From DATMYQ01 sp035560935 (GTDB lineage Bacteria; Bacillota; Negativicutes; Sporomusales; Sporomusaceae), in assembly GCA_035560935.1 (NCBI GenBank), contig DATMYQ010000360.1:1-23671 (forward strand): DNA of 23,671 bases, given 5' to 3'. Each line of letters starts with the position of its first letter. Within the stretch, counting starts at the first letter, position 1. The notes under the pieces were generated by a model that was not told the DNA's origin, did not search any database, and saw only the letters and a list, made by a program, of their open reading frames with translations. Shown here in pieces: positions 13,866 through 22,743 of this stretch. The position numbers and the translations under genes are program-made.

Positions 13866-14675
13866 ATGAGCGAATTAATAGTGAACAACGAACTGTGCAT
13901 ACAGTGCGGCATTTGTAGTGATGTGTGTCCCACTGGTGTGGTGGTGATGGGAGACCAGGGTCCCCGGGCGGAAGATGCAGATTTTTGCGTGCGCTGTGGA
14001 CACTGTGTGGCTGTTTGTCCGCAGGGGGCGTTGTCGCATCAAAAAGCGCCGTTAGAAGATCAGCCGGAGATCGCCGCATATCCGGTGCTGGATCCGGAAA
14101 CAGCGACCCGCTTTTTGCGTTCCCGGCGTTCGGTGCGGGCATATAAACCGGAAAGCGTGCCGCAGGAAAAGTTGGAGCGGTTATTGGATATCGCCCGGTT
14201 TGCCCCCACGGGTCATAACACCCAGGGATTATCGTATCTGGTCATCAGCGATCAGGAGACATTACGCAATATTTCCCGGGTAACCGGCGACTTTTTGGTT
14301 AAGAAGGCAGAAGATGGCATTTTACCGGAGAAATATAGCCACTTAGTGAAAAAAGTTCGGGCACAGGGAAAGGACATCATTTTGCGGGGGGCGCCTCATC
14401 TGCTATTGGCTTTGGCGCCGAAAAGTTTCGCGATTGGTCGCGATAACAGCCGATTTTCCTTTGCCTATACGGAACTGTATGCCACGGCACTGGGGCTGGG
14501 TACTTGCTGGGCGGGACTGGTAGAGATTGGCATCAATGCTGAATATGAGCTGTTGTTGCGATTGTTGGATGTGCCGGCAGGGCAGAAAGTGGTTGCAGCT
14601 TTGATGGCCGGCTATCCCCGTGTTACTTACTCACGGCTGGCTGATCGTGATCCGTTGCGGGTGACCTGGCGATAA
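13866..14675 (+). CDS. Ferredoxin-nitroreductase fusion flavoprotein
   Basis: A 269-residue cytoplasmic redox enzyme. Residues 1-55 carry two [4Fe-4S] ferredoxin motifs: Cys11/14/17/21-Pro and Cys41/44/47/51-Pro. Residues about 80-260 are an FMN nitroreductase domain, with RSRRSVRAY (87-95) as the phosphate/FMN-binding start, APTGHNTQ, and a C-terminal ATALGLGTCWAGL. Such fusions are common in anaerobic Firmicutes and use reduced ferredoxin-type electrons to reduce nitro compounds, quinones or other electrophiles; the natural substrate is unknown. The start ATG 13866 follows a perfect AAAGGAGGT (13851-13859). It is monocistronic, with its own promoter and a terminator after it. The palindrome in its promoter suggests induction by a small molecule. 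Confidence 0.92.
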   Translation: MSELIVNNELCIQCGICSDVCPTGVVVMGDQGPRAEDADFCVRCGHCVAVCPQGALSHQKAPLEDQPEIAAYPVLDPETATRFLRSRRSVRAYKPESVPQEKLERLLDIARFAPTGHNTQGLSYLVISDQETLRNISRVTGDFLVKKAEDGILPEKYSHLVKKVRAQGKDIILRGAPHLLLALAPKSFAIGRDNSRFSFAYTELYATALGLGTCWAGLVEIGINAEYELLLRLLDVPAGQKVVAALMAGYPRVTYSRLADRDPLRVTWR

Positions 14676-14702
14676 GCGATGTGATAACCTTCAGGTATAG
14701 GC

Positions 14703-14754
14703 AAGGTAAAGACCGGGTGGCTGTGTTTGACAGACGTGCCGGTCTTTACTTTTT
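14703..14754 (+). terminator. Rho-independent terminator after the ferredoxin-nitroreductase
   Basis: GTAAAGACCGG (14706-14716) pairs with CCGGTCTTTAC (14739-14749), with a 22-base loop, and continues into TTTTTG. A-T pairs can extend the stem outward. Confidence 0.75.
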
Positions 14755-14860
14755 GTTAAGGCGTGCTTTGAAAGTTTCTGTGCACTTGATTCGAGGAGAA
14801 GAAAATGAAAAGAGGTGGCGTGTGGAACAGGAAAATGCATAAAGATAGGGAATATGTATT

Positions 14861-14869
14861 TGTGATAAT
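14861..14869 (+). promoter_or_regulatory. Extended -10 element upstream of the MTHFR gene
   Basis: TGTGATAAT fits the extended -10 pattern TG-N-TATAAT with one mismatch in the hexamer. Transcription would start near 14876, after the upstream in-frame ATG 14805 and before ATG 14928, which favours the latter as start. No matching -35 was seen. Confidence 0.35.
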
Positions 14870-14927
14870 AATAACCTACAGCATGAGAAAAACATTTGCA
14901 CTTATGAAGAAAAAAGGGAGGCTGCAT

Positions 14928-15782
14928 ATGAGTTTTATTGGGAAAATAGGAAAGTCGTTTGTTTTTTCCACGGAACTGGGTGGTATCAATGGTACCGAAA
15001 TTGACGACAGTATCGCGAAGGCACGGGAATATAAAGGACTGGACGCCATCAACGTTCATGACTGTCCTAACGCCCGCTTGCGGATGAATTCGGTGATGGC
15101 GGCGGCTATTTTGCAACGGGAGCTGAATATTACCACGGTTCCCCATTTTACCTGCCGGGATCGGAGCTTGCTGGGAACGCAGGCCGATTTGTTGGGAGCG
15201 CACGGGCTGGGCATCCGGGCGTTGTTGCCCACTACCGGCGACGGACCACAGCACGGCCCCTATCCATCCAAAGCGGTGTATGATTACAATTCCGTAAAGT
15301 TGATGGAAATCATCCGGGGACTCAATGGGGGAAAGGATGCCATTGGTGAAGAAATCAAAGGGAAGACTTCGTTTGCCATTGGAGCTACCGCCAACCCCGG
15401 TGCCGTTAATCTGGAGACGGAAATCGGTAATATGACCAAAAAAGTGGAAGCCGGCGCTGATTTTTTTCAGACGCAGCCGGTGTACGATGTGGAGCAGGCG
15501 TTGGCTTTCCTGGCGTCCGCCCGCCGCTTGGGCAAACCCATCCTGTTAGGGATTATGCCGTTGAAAAGCTTAAAAATGGCGGAGTTTGTCAACAAAAATG
15601 TGGCGGGAGTAACAGTGCCGGATGCGATTCTGGCAGAATTGTCCCAGGGAAAGACCGGTTTTGAAGTGGCGGGAGAGCTGATTCAGAAAGTGCGCAAAGA
15701 AGTGGACGGCCTGCATATTTTTGGTATGGGTGATGTTGCGGTTACCAATCGCTTGGTAGAATTTACTCGGGGGCTGGGGTAA
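14928..15782 (+). CDS. metF: Methylenetetrahydrofolate reductase (stand-alone, short type)
   Basis: Reduces 5,10-methylene-THF to 5-methyl-THF for methionine synthesis or, in acetogens, for the methyl branch of the Wood-Ljungdahl pathway. This is a 284-residue TIM-barrel flavoprotein-type sequence. It shows a conserved glutamate in VFSTELGG, the block AINVHDCPNARLRMNSV, TTGDGPQHGPYPSKAVYDYN, and the family signature ADFFQTQPVYD. It resembles the reductase half of Firmicute homocysteine methyltransferase/MTHFR fusions more than E. coli MetF. ATG 14928 has AGGGAGG 6 bases upstream. The frame is open back to ATG 14805, which also has a GAGGAG, but the 41 extra residues do not look like the family. 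No metV, metH or other C1 gene is adjacent, so the pathway assignment is open. Confidence 0.85.
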   Translation: MSFIGKIGKSFVFSTELGGINGTEIDDSIAKAREYKGLDAINVHDCPNARLRMNSVMAAAILQRELNITTVPHFTCRDRSLLGTQADLLGAHGLGIRALLPTTGDGPQHGPYPSKAVYDYNSVKLMEIIRGLNGGKDAIGEEIKGKTSFAIGATANPGAVNLETEIGNMTKKVEAGADFFQTQPVYDVEQALAFLASARRLGKPILLGIMPLKSLKMAEFVNKNVAGVTVPDAILAELSQGKTGFEVAGELIQKVRKEVDGLHIFGMGDVAVTNRLVEFTRGLG

Positions 15783-15854
15783 AAAAACAAGCCGGCTGAT
15801 TCGCGTCGAAAGCCAGATGAATCCCGACGCCCGGTAGAAAACGGAAAGAATAAA

Positions 15855-15889
15855 CGGTTCGGCAGCGTGCCGGACCGATTTTCTTTTTT
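15855..15889 (+). terminator. Rho-independent terminator after the MTHFR gene
   Basis: CGGTTCGGCA (15855-15864) pairs with TGCCGGACCG (15868-15877) with one G-T, across a 3-base loop, then ATTTTCTTTTTT. It isolates the following pepT operon. Confidence 0.8.
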
Positions 15890-15996
15890 ACCCGGCGGCC
15901 AGCATCAATCCGGCGGATACATTTCCCTCATATTGGGCAGGAGATGAGTCAGGGCCGGCGAAGTAAAACAGGAAGATACAGACAGGAGTGAGTAAT

Positions 15997-17232
15997 GTGG
16001 AACAGCAAATCATAGAACGGTTTATGAATTATGTACGGTTTGACACCCGGTCTGACAGTGAGCAGGCGGCTTGTCCCAGTACGCCGGGGCAACGGATATT
16101 CGCTAGGCATTTGGTCCGGGAAATGGGAGACTTAGGTTTGTGCGATGTACAGATGGATACGAACGGTTATGTCACAGCCACTTTGCCGGCCAATATTGAT
16201 ATTCCGGTAGCCGCCATCGGTTTTATTGCCCATATGGATACCAGCCCGGACATGAGTGGCACTGGTGTCACCCCCCAGGTTGTGACAAATTACGACGGCG
16301 GCGATATTATACTTAACGCGGCGAAGGAACCGGCGGTGGTTTTGTCTCCCCAGGATTTTCCAGAGCTTGTGAACTATCGGGGGGGAACGCTGATCACCAC
16401 GGATGGTACTACTCTGCTGGGGGCTGACAACAAGGCCGGAATTTGCGAAATCATTACGGCAGTCGAATACTTGTTGGCGCATCCGGAAATACAGCACGGA
16501 CCCGTTCGGATCGGGTTTACGCCTGACGAAGAAATTGGTCGGGGCGCCGATTTATTTGATGTAGCAGGTTTTGACACGGCTTTTGCTTACACTGTGGATG
16601 GCGGAGAACTGGGTGAGCTGGAATATGAGAATTTTAATGCGGCAGAAGCCCGGATCCGGATCTGTGGTCGTAATGTCCATCCGGGTTCGGCGAAGAACAA
16701 GATGATTAACGCGTTGCTGCTGGCAATGGAATTGCATAGTATGCTGCCGGCGGCGGAAGCGCCGGCCCATACCGAGGATCATGAAGGGTTTTATCATTTA
16801 AATAAACTGTCCGGCAATGTGGAAGAAGCGCAGCTTATATATATTATTCGTGATCATGACCGAAAAATTTTTCTCGCCAGGAAAGAACGAATGGGAAAAA
16901 TAGTGGCTTATATGAATGACCGCTATGGGGATAACACCGTGAATCTTAGTTTACGGGATCAATATTTCAATATGAAGGAGCAGATTGAACCGGTATTTCA
17001 TATTGTGGAACTGGCGAAAAAGGCGATGCTAGCGGCCGGCGTGGAGCCGCAAATCACCCCGGTACGCGGCGGGACGGATGGAGCACGTCTGTCTTACATG
17101 GGTCTGCCCTGTCCCAATATTTTTACCGGCGGTCATAATTACCACGGAAAGTATGAGTATATTCCGGTACGATCAATGAAAAAAGCGGTGGAAGTGATTA
17201 TAAAGATCATCGAATTGCACGCCAGAGGATAA
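15997..17232 (+). CDS. pepT: Peptidase T (tripeptide aminopeptidase, M20 family)
   Basis: A cytoplasmic di-zinc peptidase that releases the N-terminal residue of tripeptides. The 411-residue length matches E. coli PepT (408). The N-terminus EQQIIERFMNYVRFDTRS aligns with PepT. AHMDTSPD supplies His79 (zinc) and Asp81; LLGADNKAG the bridging Asp; TPDEEIGRGAD the catalytic and metal glutamates; YTVDGGELGELEYENFNA and the late GGHNYHGKYEYIP the remaining ligand His and substrate pocket. GTG 15988 is in frame but overlaps the RBS AGGAG (15984-15988). GTG 15997, 8 bases downstream of it, is the better start. The next gene starts 45 bases after the stop with no terminator between, so pepT and the poly(amino acid) synthetase are probably co-transcribed. 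This invites a role in processing its product or supplying its monomer (inference). Confidence 0.93.
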   Translation: MEQQIIERFMNYVRFDTRSDSEQAACPSTPGQRIFARHLVREMGDLGLCDVQMDTNGYVTATLPANIDIPVAAIGFIAHMDTSPDMSGTGVTPQVVTNYDGGDIILNAAKEPAVVLSPQDFPELVNYRGGTLITTDGTTLLGADNKAGICEIITAVEYLLAHPEIQHGPVRIGFTPDEEIGRGADLFDVAGFDTAFAYTVDGGELGELEYENFNAAEARIRICGRNVHPGSAKNKMINALLLAMELHSMLPAAEAPAHTEDHEGFYHLNKLSGNVEEAQLIYIIRDHDRKIFLARKERMGKIVAYMNDRYGDNTVNLSLRDQYFNMKEQIEPVFHIVELAKKAMLAAGVEPQITPVRGGTDGARLSYMGLPCPNIFTGGHNYHGKYEYIPVRSMKKAVEVIIKIIELHARG

Positions 17233-17277
17233 GTTCCGGGCGAACAATAAACATGATGTGACGGAAGGGTGGAGGCT

Positions 17278-20200
17278 ATGAACGCCAGCGAACGGTTACG
17301 ACTTTTGCAAGAGTTTAACGGACCCCCGTTTCAGCCGGATTATTGCCGGGACGAATTTTTACATGAACTGTTTCAGGAGAGTGTTACTGTACAGCCGGAA
17401 AAAATAGCGGTCGAGTGTGGGGCGGAGCGGCTAAGCTATCGGGAACTGGACCAGCGCAGCACACAAATGGCCCATTATCTGCGGCGTCAGGGATTTTGCG
17501 CCGGGGACTACGCCATACTGATGCTGGATAAAACCGAGCAGTTGTACATTGCCATGATTGCGGTGATGAAGGCTGGCGGAGCGTATGTGCCGGTAGATTT
17601 GTCTTTCCCTATCGAGCGGGTGGATTTTATTATTCGTGATTCTGTCGCCCGCATTTGCATTACTTCTCAGGTTGTATGGGAAAAGGCAGGTTGCCAGTTG
17701 GCGGACACCGGTGTGGCCACGTTTTTTGTTGAACAGGAAAAAACCTTGACGGCGGGGGAAAGTGTTCAGCCGCTGTTGCCGGAACAAATCGGTCTTGACC
17801 GGCATGCCCTGTTTTCTCCGTGTTACATTATTTATACGTCGGGAACCACCGGCCGGCCCAAAGGATGTATCATTGACCACCGCAACATTTGCAATTATGT
17901 GCGTGGTGCCACCGTTACCTACGGTATCAAACCGGATGACCGCATCCTGCAATGTGCTTCCATCGCGTTTGACGCGTCATTGGAAGAAATTTGGATGGCG
18001 TTGGCCAATGGCGGTACGCTGATTCCCGCCACTAAGGAGATTATGCAGTCCGGTTCCCGATTCGGGGAGATGCTGACCGAACGAAACGTGACCGTATTAT
18101 CCTGCTCGCCCACGTTATTGTCCATGGCGGAAGGGGACATGGAAACGGTTCGGGTGATCATTCTTGGCGGTGAAGCGTGCCCGCATGATTTGGTCAAACG
18201 CTGGTACCGGCCGGGACGGACCCTGTATAATTCCTATGGCCCGACCGAAGCCACGATTGTCGCCACTGTTGGCGTGCTGCACCCGGAACAGCCCGTGACG
18301 ATTGGCCGGGCACTGCCCAATTACCAGACGTACATTGTTGACGAAAAGCTGGAGCTGGTGGCTCTCGGTGAGGAAGGTGAGCTACTGATCGCCGGTCCGG
18401 GGGTGTCGCGGGGTTACCTGAATATGGACGATCTGGATTTACGCAAATTTATTGTGACTAACAGGATCAGCGGGGAACCATTGTGTCTGTACCGGACGGG
18501 TGATTTGGCCCGTTTTACCGCGACCGGCGATATTGAGTATCTGGGGCGTAGCGACGATCAGGTAAAATTACGGGGCTTCCGGGTGGAATTGTCGGAAATT
18601 GAATCGGTATTGATGCAAGATGCGGCTATCCAGACGGCAGCGGTGGCTCTGCATCCTGATGGTCAGCAACTGGCCGCTTACGTGGTGGTGAGGGAAGGGA
18701 AAAGCATCGATTATAAAACGTTGCGGGAGACGCTGAAGAAGCGGTTGCCGCCGTATATGATCCCGGCTTGGATGGATGAGGTGTCAGGTTTGCCCACTTC
18801 GGTCAGTGGCAAGGTTAACCGTAAACAGTTGCCGGCGGCCCAGCATCCGTTCGTGGATGACCAGCGGCAGATCGTGGCGCCCCGTTCACCGGTGGAGGAA
18901 CAAGTGGCGGATATCTGGAAGGATGTGTTGAAATTGTCGGTCGTATCGGTCACCGATGATTTCTTTTATGATCTCGGTGGTCATTCGCTGCTGGCAGCCG
19001 GTGTGGTTTCCCGGTTGCGCAAATGCAAGGAGTTTGCCGGAGTGGCCGTTGGCGATCTATATAAGCATCCCACCATAGAAAGCCTGGCCGGATATTTAGC
19101 AACACTTGCGCCGGTGGATCCATTGGCCGCTCGTCCTGCGTTTCGGCAAGCCGCCGGTGGTGCGTACTGGGCATGCGCCGTTGCGCAAGGGGTGTCGCTG
19201 ATCTTTTTTTCTGCGCTGAATTTTTGGCAGTGGTTGGGATCGTTTGTGCTGTTTGCTTATTTTATCGCGGCCGATTATGATGCGTTGCCGGCGACGCTGG
19301 CGGCACTGAGTTTGTTTACCGTGACATTGCCAATGCTGTTTGTTGCCGCCGTGTTGATCAAATGGCTGTTGCTGGGTCGTATCCAGTCCGGTAGCTATCC
19401 TCTTTGGGGTGAATATTATTTTCGTTACTGGTTTGTCCGGCAAATGGTACGGTCACTGCCGATACAGTTTTTTGTCGGCAGCCCGCTGCTGAACTGGTTT
19501 TACCGCTTGATGGGGGCTGATATCGGTCAGGGTGTATACCTTGGATCCGCGGATCTGATCGCCTTTGATCTGCTGACAATCGGTGCCGGTTCCACCGTTG
19601 GTACCGGCAGCAGCGTGAATGGCGCCTGGGTCGATAGGGGTATGCTGCATTTGGCACCGATTGTTATCGGCGAAGACTGCACTGTCGGCAATCGATCCGT
19701 TCTGTCCGGCAATAACCGGCTGGAAACCGGCGCTGCATTGGGGGATTTATCATTGCTGCCGGAAGGGGTCAGCATCCCGGCCAATGAATTGTGGTCGGGA
19801 TCGCCGGCGAAGTTTCAGTCGGTCGTCCACTTAACGGAAAAACGGCCGGTGCGCTGGTCGATGTCAGTGGTTGCGGTTTTTCTGCTGGGAGCATTTACGC
19901 TGCCGGTCATCGTGGAAGGCGTTTATTTTCCCTGGCTGATTCTGGTAGAGGGGATACTGGAATTGCCCGGCGTTTTCGGCGGCTGGTTTCTGCTGGCGCC
20001 CTTTTTGGCGTTGGCGTATATCCTCACGCTACTGATTGCGGGTACGGTTGTCAAATTCTTGTTGTGCTTTGATATGCGGGAAGGGCGTTACCCGGTGAAC
20101 AGTGTGTTTTATTTGCGATACTGGCTGTTTATTCAGGTCTTTCGGCATATTGAAAGCTTGCTGGGCGGTTTGTTTGGCACTGTGTATACCCGACGCTGGC

Positions 20201-21270
20201 TGATGAGTTTGGGTTTGAAACTGGGACCCGGAACGGAAGCTTCTTATGTACGGGATATCGTGCCCGGCATGCTGGAAACGGGTGCCGGCTGTTTTCTGGC
20301 GGATGATGCCAGCCTCAGCGGAGCGACTATCGATAATGGCTATTTGTATTTAAAAAAGACGCGCATCGGCGATTATTCTTTTATCGGCAACAGTGCCAGC
20401 GTGCCGGCGGGTAGCACGGTTGGCAGCGGCTGCCTGGTTGGCGTTTCCGGCGCTGTATTCCCGGAGAATCCATTGCCGGATGGAACCGCTTGGCTGGGAT
20501 CTCCGCCGCTTTTTCTGCCCAACCGGCAGAAAGTGGAGCAATTTGGTGAGGAACAAACCTTCCGGCCGTCGGCGATGCTACTTTGTCAGCGGTATATCAT
20601 TGATTTTGTGAAAATTTTGTTGCCGAGTACATTGTTTATATTGCTGGCGGTGCATATTATCGACCTGCTGCTGATGCTGATGGAGAAAGAATGGAGCCTG
20701 GCTTCGCTGGTGCTGCTGTTTCCCGGGCTTTATATCGGTGCCGGTGTGCTATGCATACTGATTTTCTGGATTTTAAAAAACATTCTGGTTGGACGTTATC
20801 AAGTGGGGATGCATCCGCTCTGGAGCCCTTTTGTCTGGGTGTCAGAACTATTAACCGGTCTGTACGAGGACCTGGTGGTGCAGTTTTTCTTTAATTCCCT
20901 GTTAGGAACCCCTTATGCTGTTTGGGTTTGGCGGCTGTTCGGAGTTCAGGTGGGACGGCGTTGCTATATCGACACCAGTTGGATCACCGAGTTTGATCTG
21001 GTGGAAATCGGTGATGACGTAGCGTTAAACGAAGAAGCCGGTTTGCAGACCCATTTGTTTGAAGACCGGGTCATGAAGCTGGGGCGGGTCCGGATCGGCG
21101 ACCGCTGCACTGTGGGATCGGCGGCAACCATCCTTTATGACACGGAATTGGAGGATGATGTGACGGTGGGAGACCTGACGCTGATTATGAAAGGAGAGAT
21201 GCTGCCGGCCGGTTCCAGTTGGCAGGGACTGCCGGGGCAGCCGCTGGGAGATGGCAAGACGGGTGCGTAG
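17278..21270 (+). CDS. Pls/PosA-type single-module peptide synthetase, predicted lysine-activating (poly-lysine synthetase-like)
   Basis: A 1330-residue membrane NRPS-like enzyme. The adenylation domain (about 20-530) has IIYTSGTTGRPKG, FDASLEEIW, YGPTEAT, YRTGDLARF and SGKVNRK. The carrier domain (about 535-610) has GGHSLL with phosphopantetheine Ser570. Three pairs of membrane spans follow (about 632-697, 860-930, 1108-1170). Each pair precedes a soluble domain (about 700-855, 935-1095, 1175-1330) with left-handed-beta-helix, acyltransferase-like hexapeptide turns such as IGEDCTVG, IGDYSFIGNSASVPAG and IGDRCTVGSAATI. There is no condensation or thioesterase domain. This A-T-(2TM-C)x3 plan and length match epsilon-poly-L-lysine synthetase (about 1319 aa). 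The pocket read by eye is D232 A233 E236 S275 I295 G297 S319 I327 V328 K512, near the lysine code. ATG 17278 was chosen over GTG 17269 because AAGGGTGGAGG lies just upstream. The product identity is unproven. Confidence 0.9.
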   Translation: MNASERLRLLQEFNGPPFQPDYCRDEFLHELFQESVTVQPEKIAVECGAERLSYRELDQRSTQMAHYLRRQGFCAGDYAILMLDKTEQLYIAMIAVMKAGGAYVPVDLSFPIERVDFIIRDSVARICITSQVVWEKAGCQLADTGVATFFVEQEKTLTAGESVQPLLPEQIGLDRHALFSPCYIIYTSGTTGRPKGCIIDHRNICNYVRGATVTYGIKPDDRILQCASIAFDASLEEIWMALANGGTLIPATKEIMQSGSRFGEMLTERNVTVLSCSPTLLSMAEGDMETVRVIILGGEACPHDLVKRWYRPGRTLYNSYGPTEATIVATVGVLHPEQPVTIGRALPNYQTYIVDEKLELVALGEEGELLIAGPGVSRGYLNMDDLDLRKFIVTNRISGEPLCLYRTGDLARFTATGDIEYLGRSDDQVKLRGFRVELSEIESVLMQDAAIQTAAVALHPDGQQLAAYVVVREGKSIDYKTLRETLKKRLPPYMIPAWMDEVSGLPTSVSGKVNRKQLPAAQHPFVDDQRQIVAPRSPVEEQVADIWKDVLKLSVVSVTDDFFYDLGGHSLLAAGVVSRLRKCKEFAGVAVGDLYKHPTIESLAGYLATLAPVDPLAARPAFRQAAGGAYWACAVAQGVSLIFFSALNFWQWLGSFVLFAYFIAADYDALPATLAALSLFTVTLPMLFVAAVLIKWLLLGRIQSGSYPLWGEYYFRYWFVRQMVRSLPIQFFVGSPLLNWFYRLMGADIGQGVYLGSADLIAFDLLTIGAGSTVGTGSSVNGAWVDRGMLHLAPIVIGEDCTVGNRSVLSGNNRLETGAALGDLSLLPEGVSIPANELWSGSPAKFQSVVHLTEKRPVRWSMSVVAVFLLGAFTLPVIVEGVYFPWLILVEGILELPGVFGGWFLLAPFLALAYILTLLIAGTVVKFLLCFDMREGRYPVNSVFYLRYWLFIQVFRHIESLLGGLFGTVYTRRWLMSLGLKLGPGTEASYVRDIVPGMLETGAGCFLADDASLSGATIDNGYLYLKKTRIGDYSFIGNSASVPAGSTVGSGCLVGVSGAVFPENPLPDGTAWLGSPPLFLPNRQKVEQFGEEQTFRPSAMLLCQRYIIDFVKILLPSTLFILLAVHIIDLLLMLMEKEWSLASLVLLFPGLYIGAGVLCILIFWILKNILVGRYQVGMHPLWSPFVWVSELLTGLYEDLVVQFFFNSLLGTPYAVWVWRLFGVQVGRRCYIDTSWITEFDLVEIGDDVALNEEAGLQTHLFEDRVMKLGRVRIGDRCTVGSAATILYDTELEDDVTVGDLTLIMKGEMLPAGSSWQGLPGQPLGDGKTGA

Positions 21271-21282
21271 TTCGTGTATGAA

Positions 21283-21344
21283 GACGGTATGAAACTAGAA
21301 AAGAGACCCATTATTATAGGTCTCTTTTCTAGTTTCATACCGTC
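21283..21344. terminator. 26-bp perfect hairpin between the synthetase and mntH (bidirectional terminator)
   Basis: The arms 21283-21308 and 21319-21344 are exactly complementary over 26 bp, with an AT-rich 10-base loop. The outer arm overlaps the mntH stop codon (21343-21345). The descending arm contains CTCTTTTCT. The position between convergent genes fits termination in both directions. The length and perfection are unusual for a simple terminator. Confidence 0.75.
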
Positions 21345-22614
21345 AGGGAGTGGATAGATAATCCCAAAGCAACATGAAATTCAGGGCGGTCACCAAGGCA
21401 CCGGTCAGCCACAACAGCAGACGCAGACGCAAAGAATTGGCATGGCGGCCCATGATCGCCGGTGACGAGGTAAGGCGGATTTGGGTAAAGATCGTCAGCG
21501 GCAACTGGATACTGAGCAGCATCTGAGAAACGACCAGACCCTGGAAGGGGTCGGTAATGAATAAAATGATCAGCAGCGCGGAGCCGTAAGTTAAAAGAAC
21601 ACCCAGCCAGGAATGACGGTCTTTAATGTTGTAAGGTTCGTCAAACATTCCCGCCATAATACTGCCGCCGGCCATGCCGGCTGTCAGGGTGGAAGAAACA
21701 CCAGCCAACAGTAAAGCGATGGCGAATACCAACGCAGACGAATGGCCCAGCAAGGGCCGCAACATTTCTTCCGCCTGTTGAAGTTCCGTTACCAGAATGC
21801 CGTTACGGAAAAAAACGGCAGCGGCAATCAAAATCATGGCACTGTTAATGGCCCAGCCCACACCCATGGACAATAAAGTGTCAAGAAATTCATAATTAAG
21901 CTGCTTTTCGATCACGGTATCGTCTGCCAGGTTCCACTGCCGGCTTTGAATCACTTCGGAATGGAGAAAGATGTTATGCGGCATCACCACGGCTCCTAAG
22001 ACACTCATGATTACCGCCATGGAACTGGGAGGAGCCTGGGGGGTTACCCAGCCGCCCAAAGCTTCCGGCCAGGAAATTTGCACCAGGCTGATTTCAAACA
22101 AGAAAGCCAGGCCGATTAACGAGACGAAGCCCATGATCCAGCGTTCCAGGCGTTGATAGGAGTTGTTCCAGAGCAGTCCGCCGCACAGAATGGCCGCCAT
22201 CAGGGAACCGAGCTTTAATGGCAGCCCGAACAACATATTGAGTGCGATGGCCGCGCCGAGAATCTCGGCCACGGCGGTGGCCGCCGCTGCCGCGACAGCG
22301 GATAGAAGGACTGGCCGGGATACAAGGGCGGGCAGGTGGCGGTTGGCGGCTTCTGACAGGCAAAGGCCGGTGACAATGCCCAGATGTGCCACGTTGTGTT
22401 GCAGTAAAATCAGCATCAGTGTCGACAGAGTAACCATCCACAACAGTTTGTAACCGAACTGGGATCCGGCAGCCAGATTAGCGGCCCAGTTTCCGGGGTC
22501 GATAAAGCCCACTGTGACCAAAATTCCCGGTCCGATGTATTTCAAAAGTTCACGGGCTCGGAAATCTGTCGGATGAACTTCCTTTAAAAAAAAATCGCGG
22601 ATATGGTCAAACAT
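21343..22614 (-). CDS. mntH: Nramp-family Mn(II)/Fe(II) transporter
   Basis: A 423-residue proton-coupled divalent metal importer of the inner membrane with about 11 spans. TM1 carries GFIDPGNWAA, with the metal ligands Asp39 and Asn42 in DPGN. TM6 carries GAVVMPHNIFLHSE, with Ala208, Met211 and His213. The retained methionine points to transition metals rather than the Mg-type Nramp relatives. The start ATG (22614-22612) is preceded by AGGAGGA (complement of 22621-22627). It converges on the synthetase gene and diverges from the small RNA/porin region. I could not find a clear MntR or Fur box or a good promoter on its strand, although the upstream 120 bases are AT-rich. Confidence 0.93.
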   Translation of the reverse strand: MFDHIRDFFLKEVHPTDFRARELLKYIGPGILVTVGFIDPGNWAANLAAGSQFGYKLLWMVTLSTLMLILLQHNVAHLGIVTGLCLSEAANRHLPALVSRPVLLSAVAAAAATAVAEILGAAIALNMLFGLPLKLGSLMAAILCGGLLWNNSYQRLERWIMGFVSLIGLAFLFEISLVQISWPEALGGWVTPQAPPSSMAVIMSVLGAVVMPHNIFLHSEVIQSRQWNLADDTVIEKQLNYEFLDTLLSMGVGWAINSAMILIAAAVFFRNGILVTELQQAEEMLRPLLGHSSALVFAIALLLAGVSSTLTAGMAGGSIMAGMFDEPYNIKDRHSWLGVLLTYGSALLIILFITDPFQGLVVSQMLLSIQLPLTIFTQIRLTSSPAIMGRHANSLRLRLLLWLTGALVTALNFMLLWDYLSTP

Positions 22615-22708
22615 GAAATTTCCTCCTAATATCCAGAAAAAATGAATTAATAGTGGAAGCTGAAAGTTAATTGTTTGTAAATAATCGGTTTTGAAGAATG
22701 TGTTTTCG

Positions 22709-22737
22709 TTGACGAATTGCTCAAAAAATGATTAAAT
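22709..22737 (+). promoter_or_regulatory. Promoter for a short transcript in the mntH-porin interval
   Basis: TTGACG (22709-22714), a 17-base spacer and TTAAAT (22732-22737) match a sigma-A promoter (5/6 and 4/6). Transcription would start near 22744. No ORF follows before the terminator-like hairpin ending at about 22820. Confidence 0.5.
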
Positions 22738-22743
22738 TAAAAA

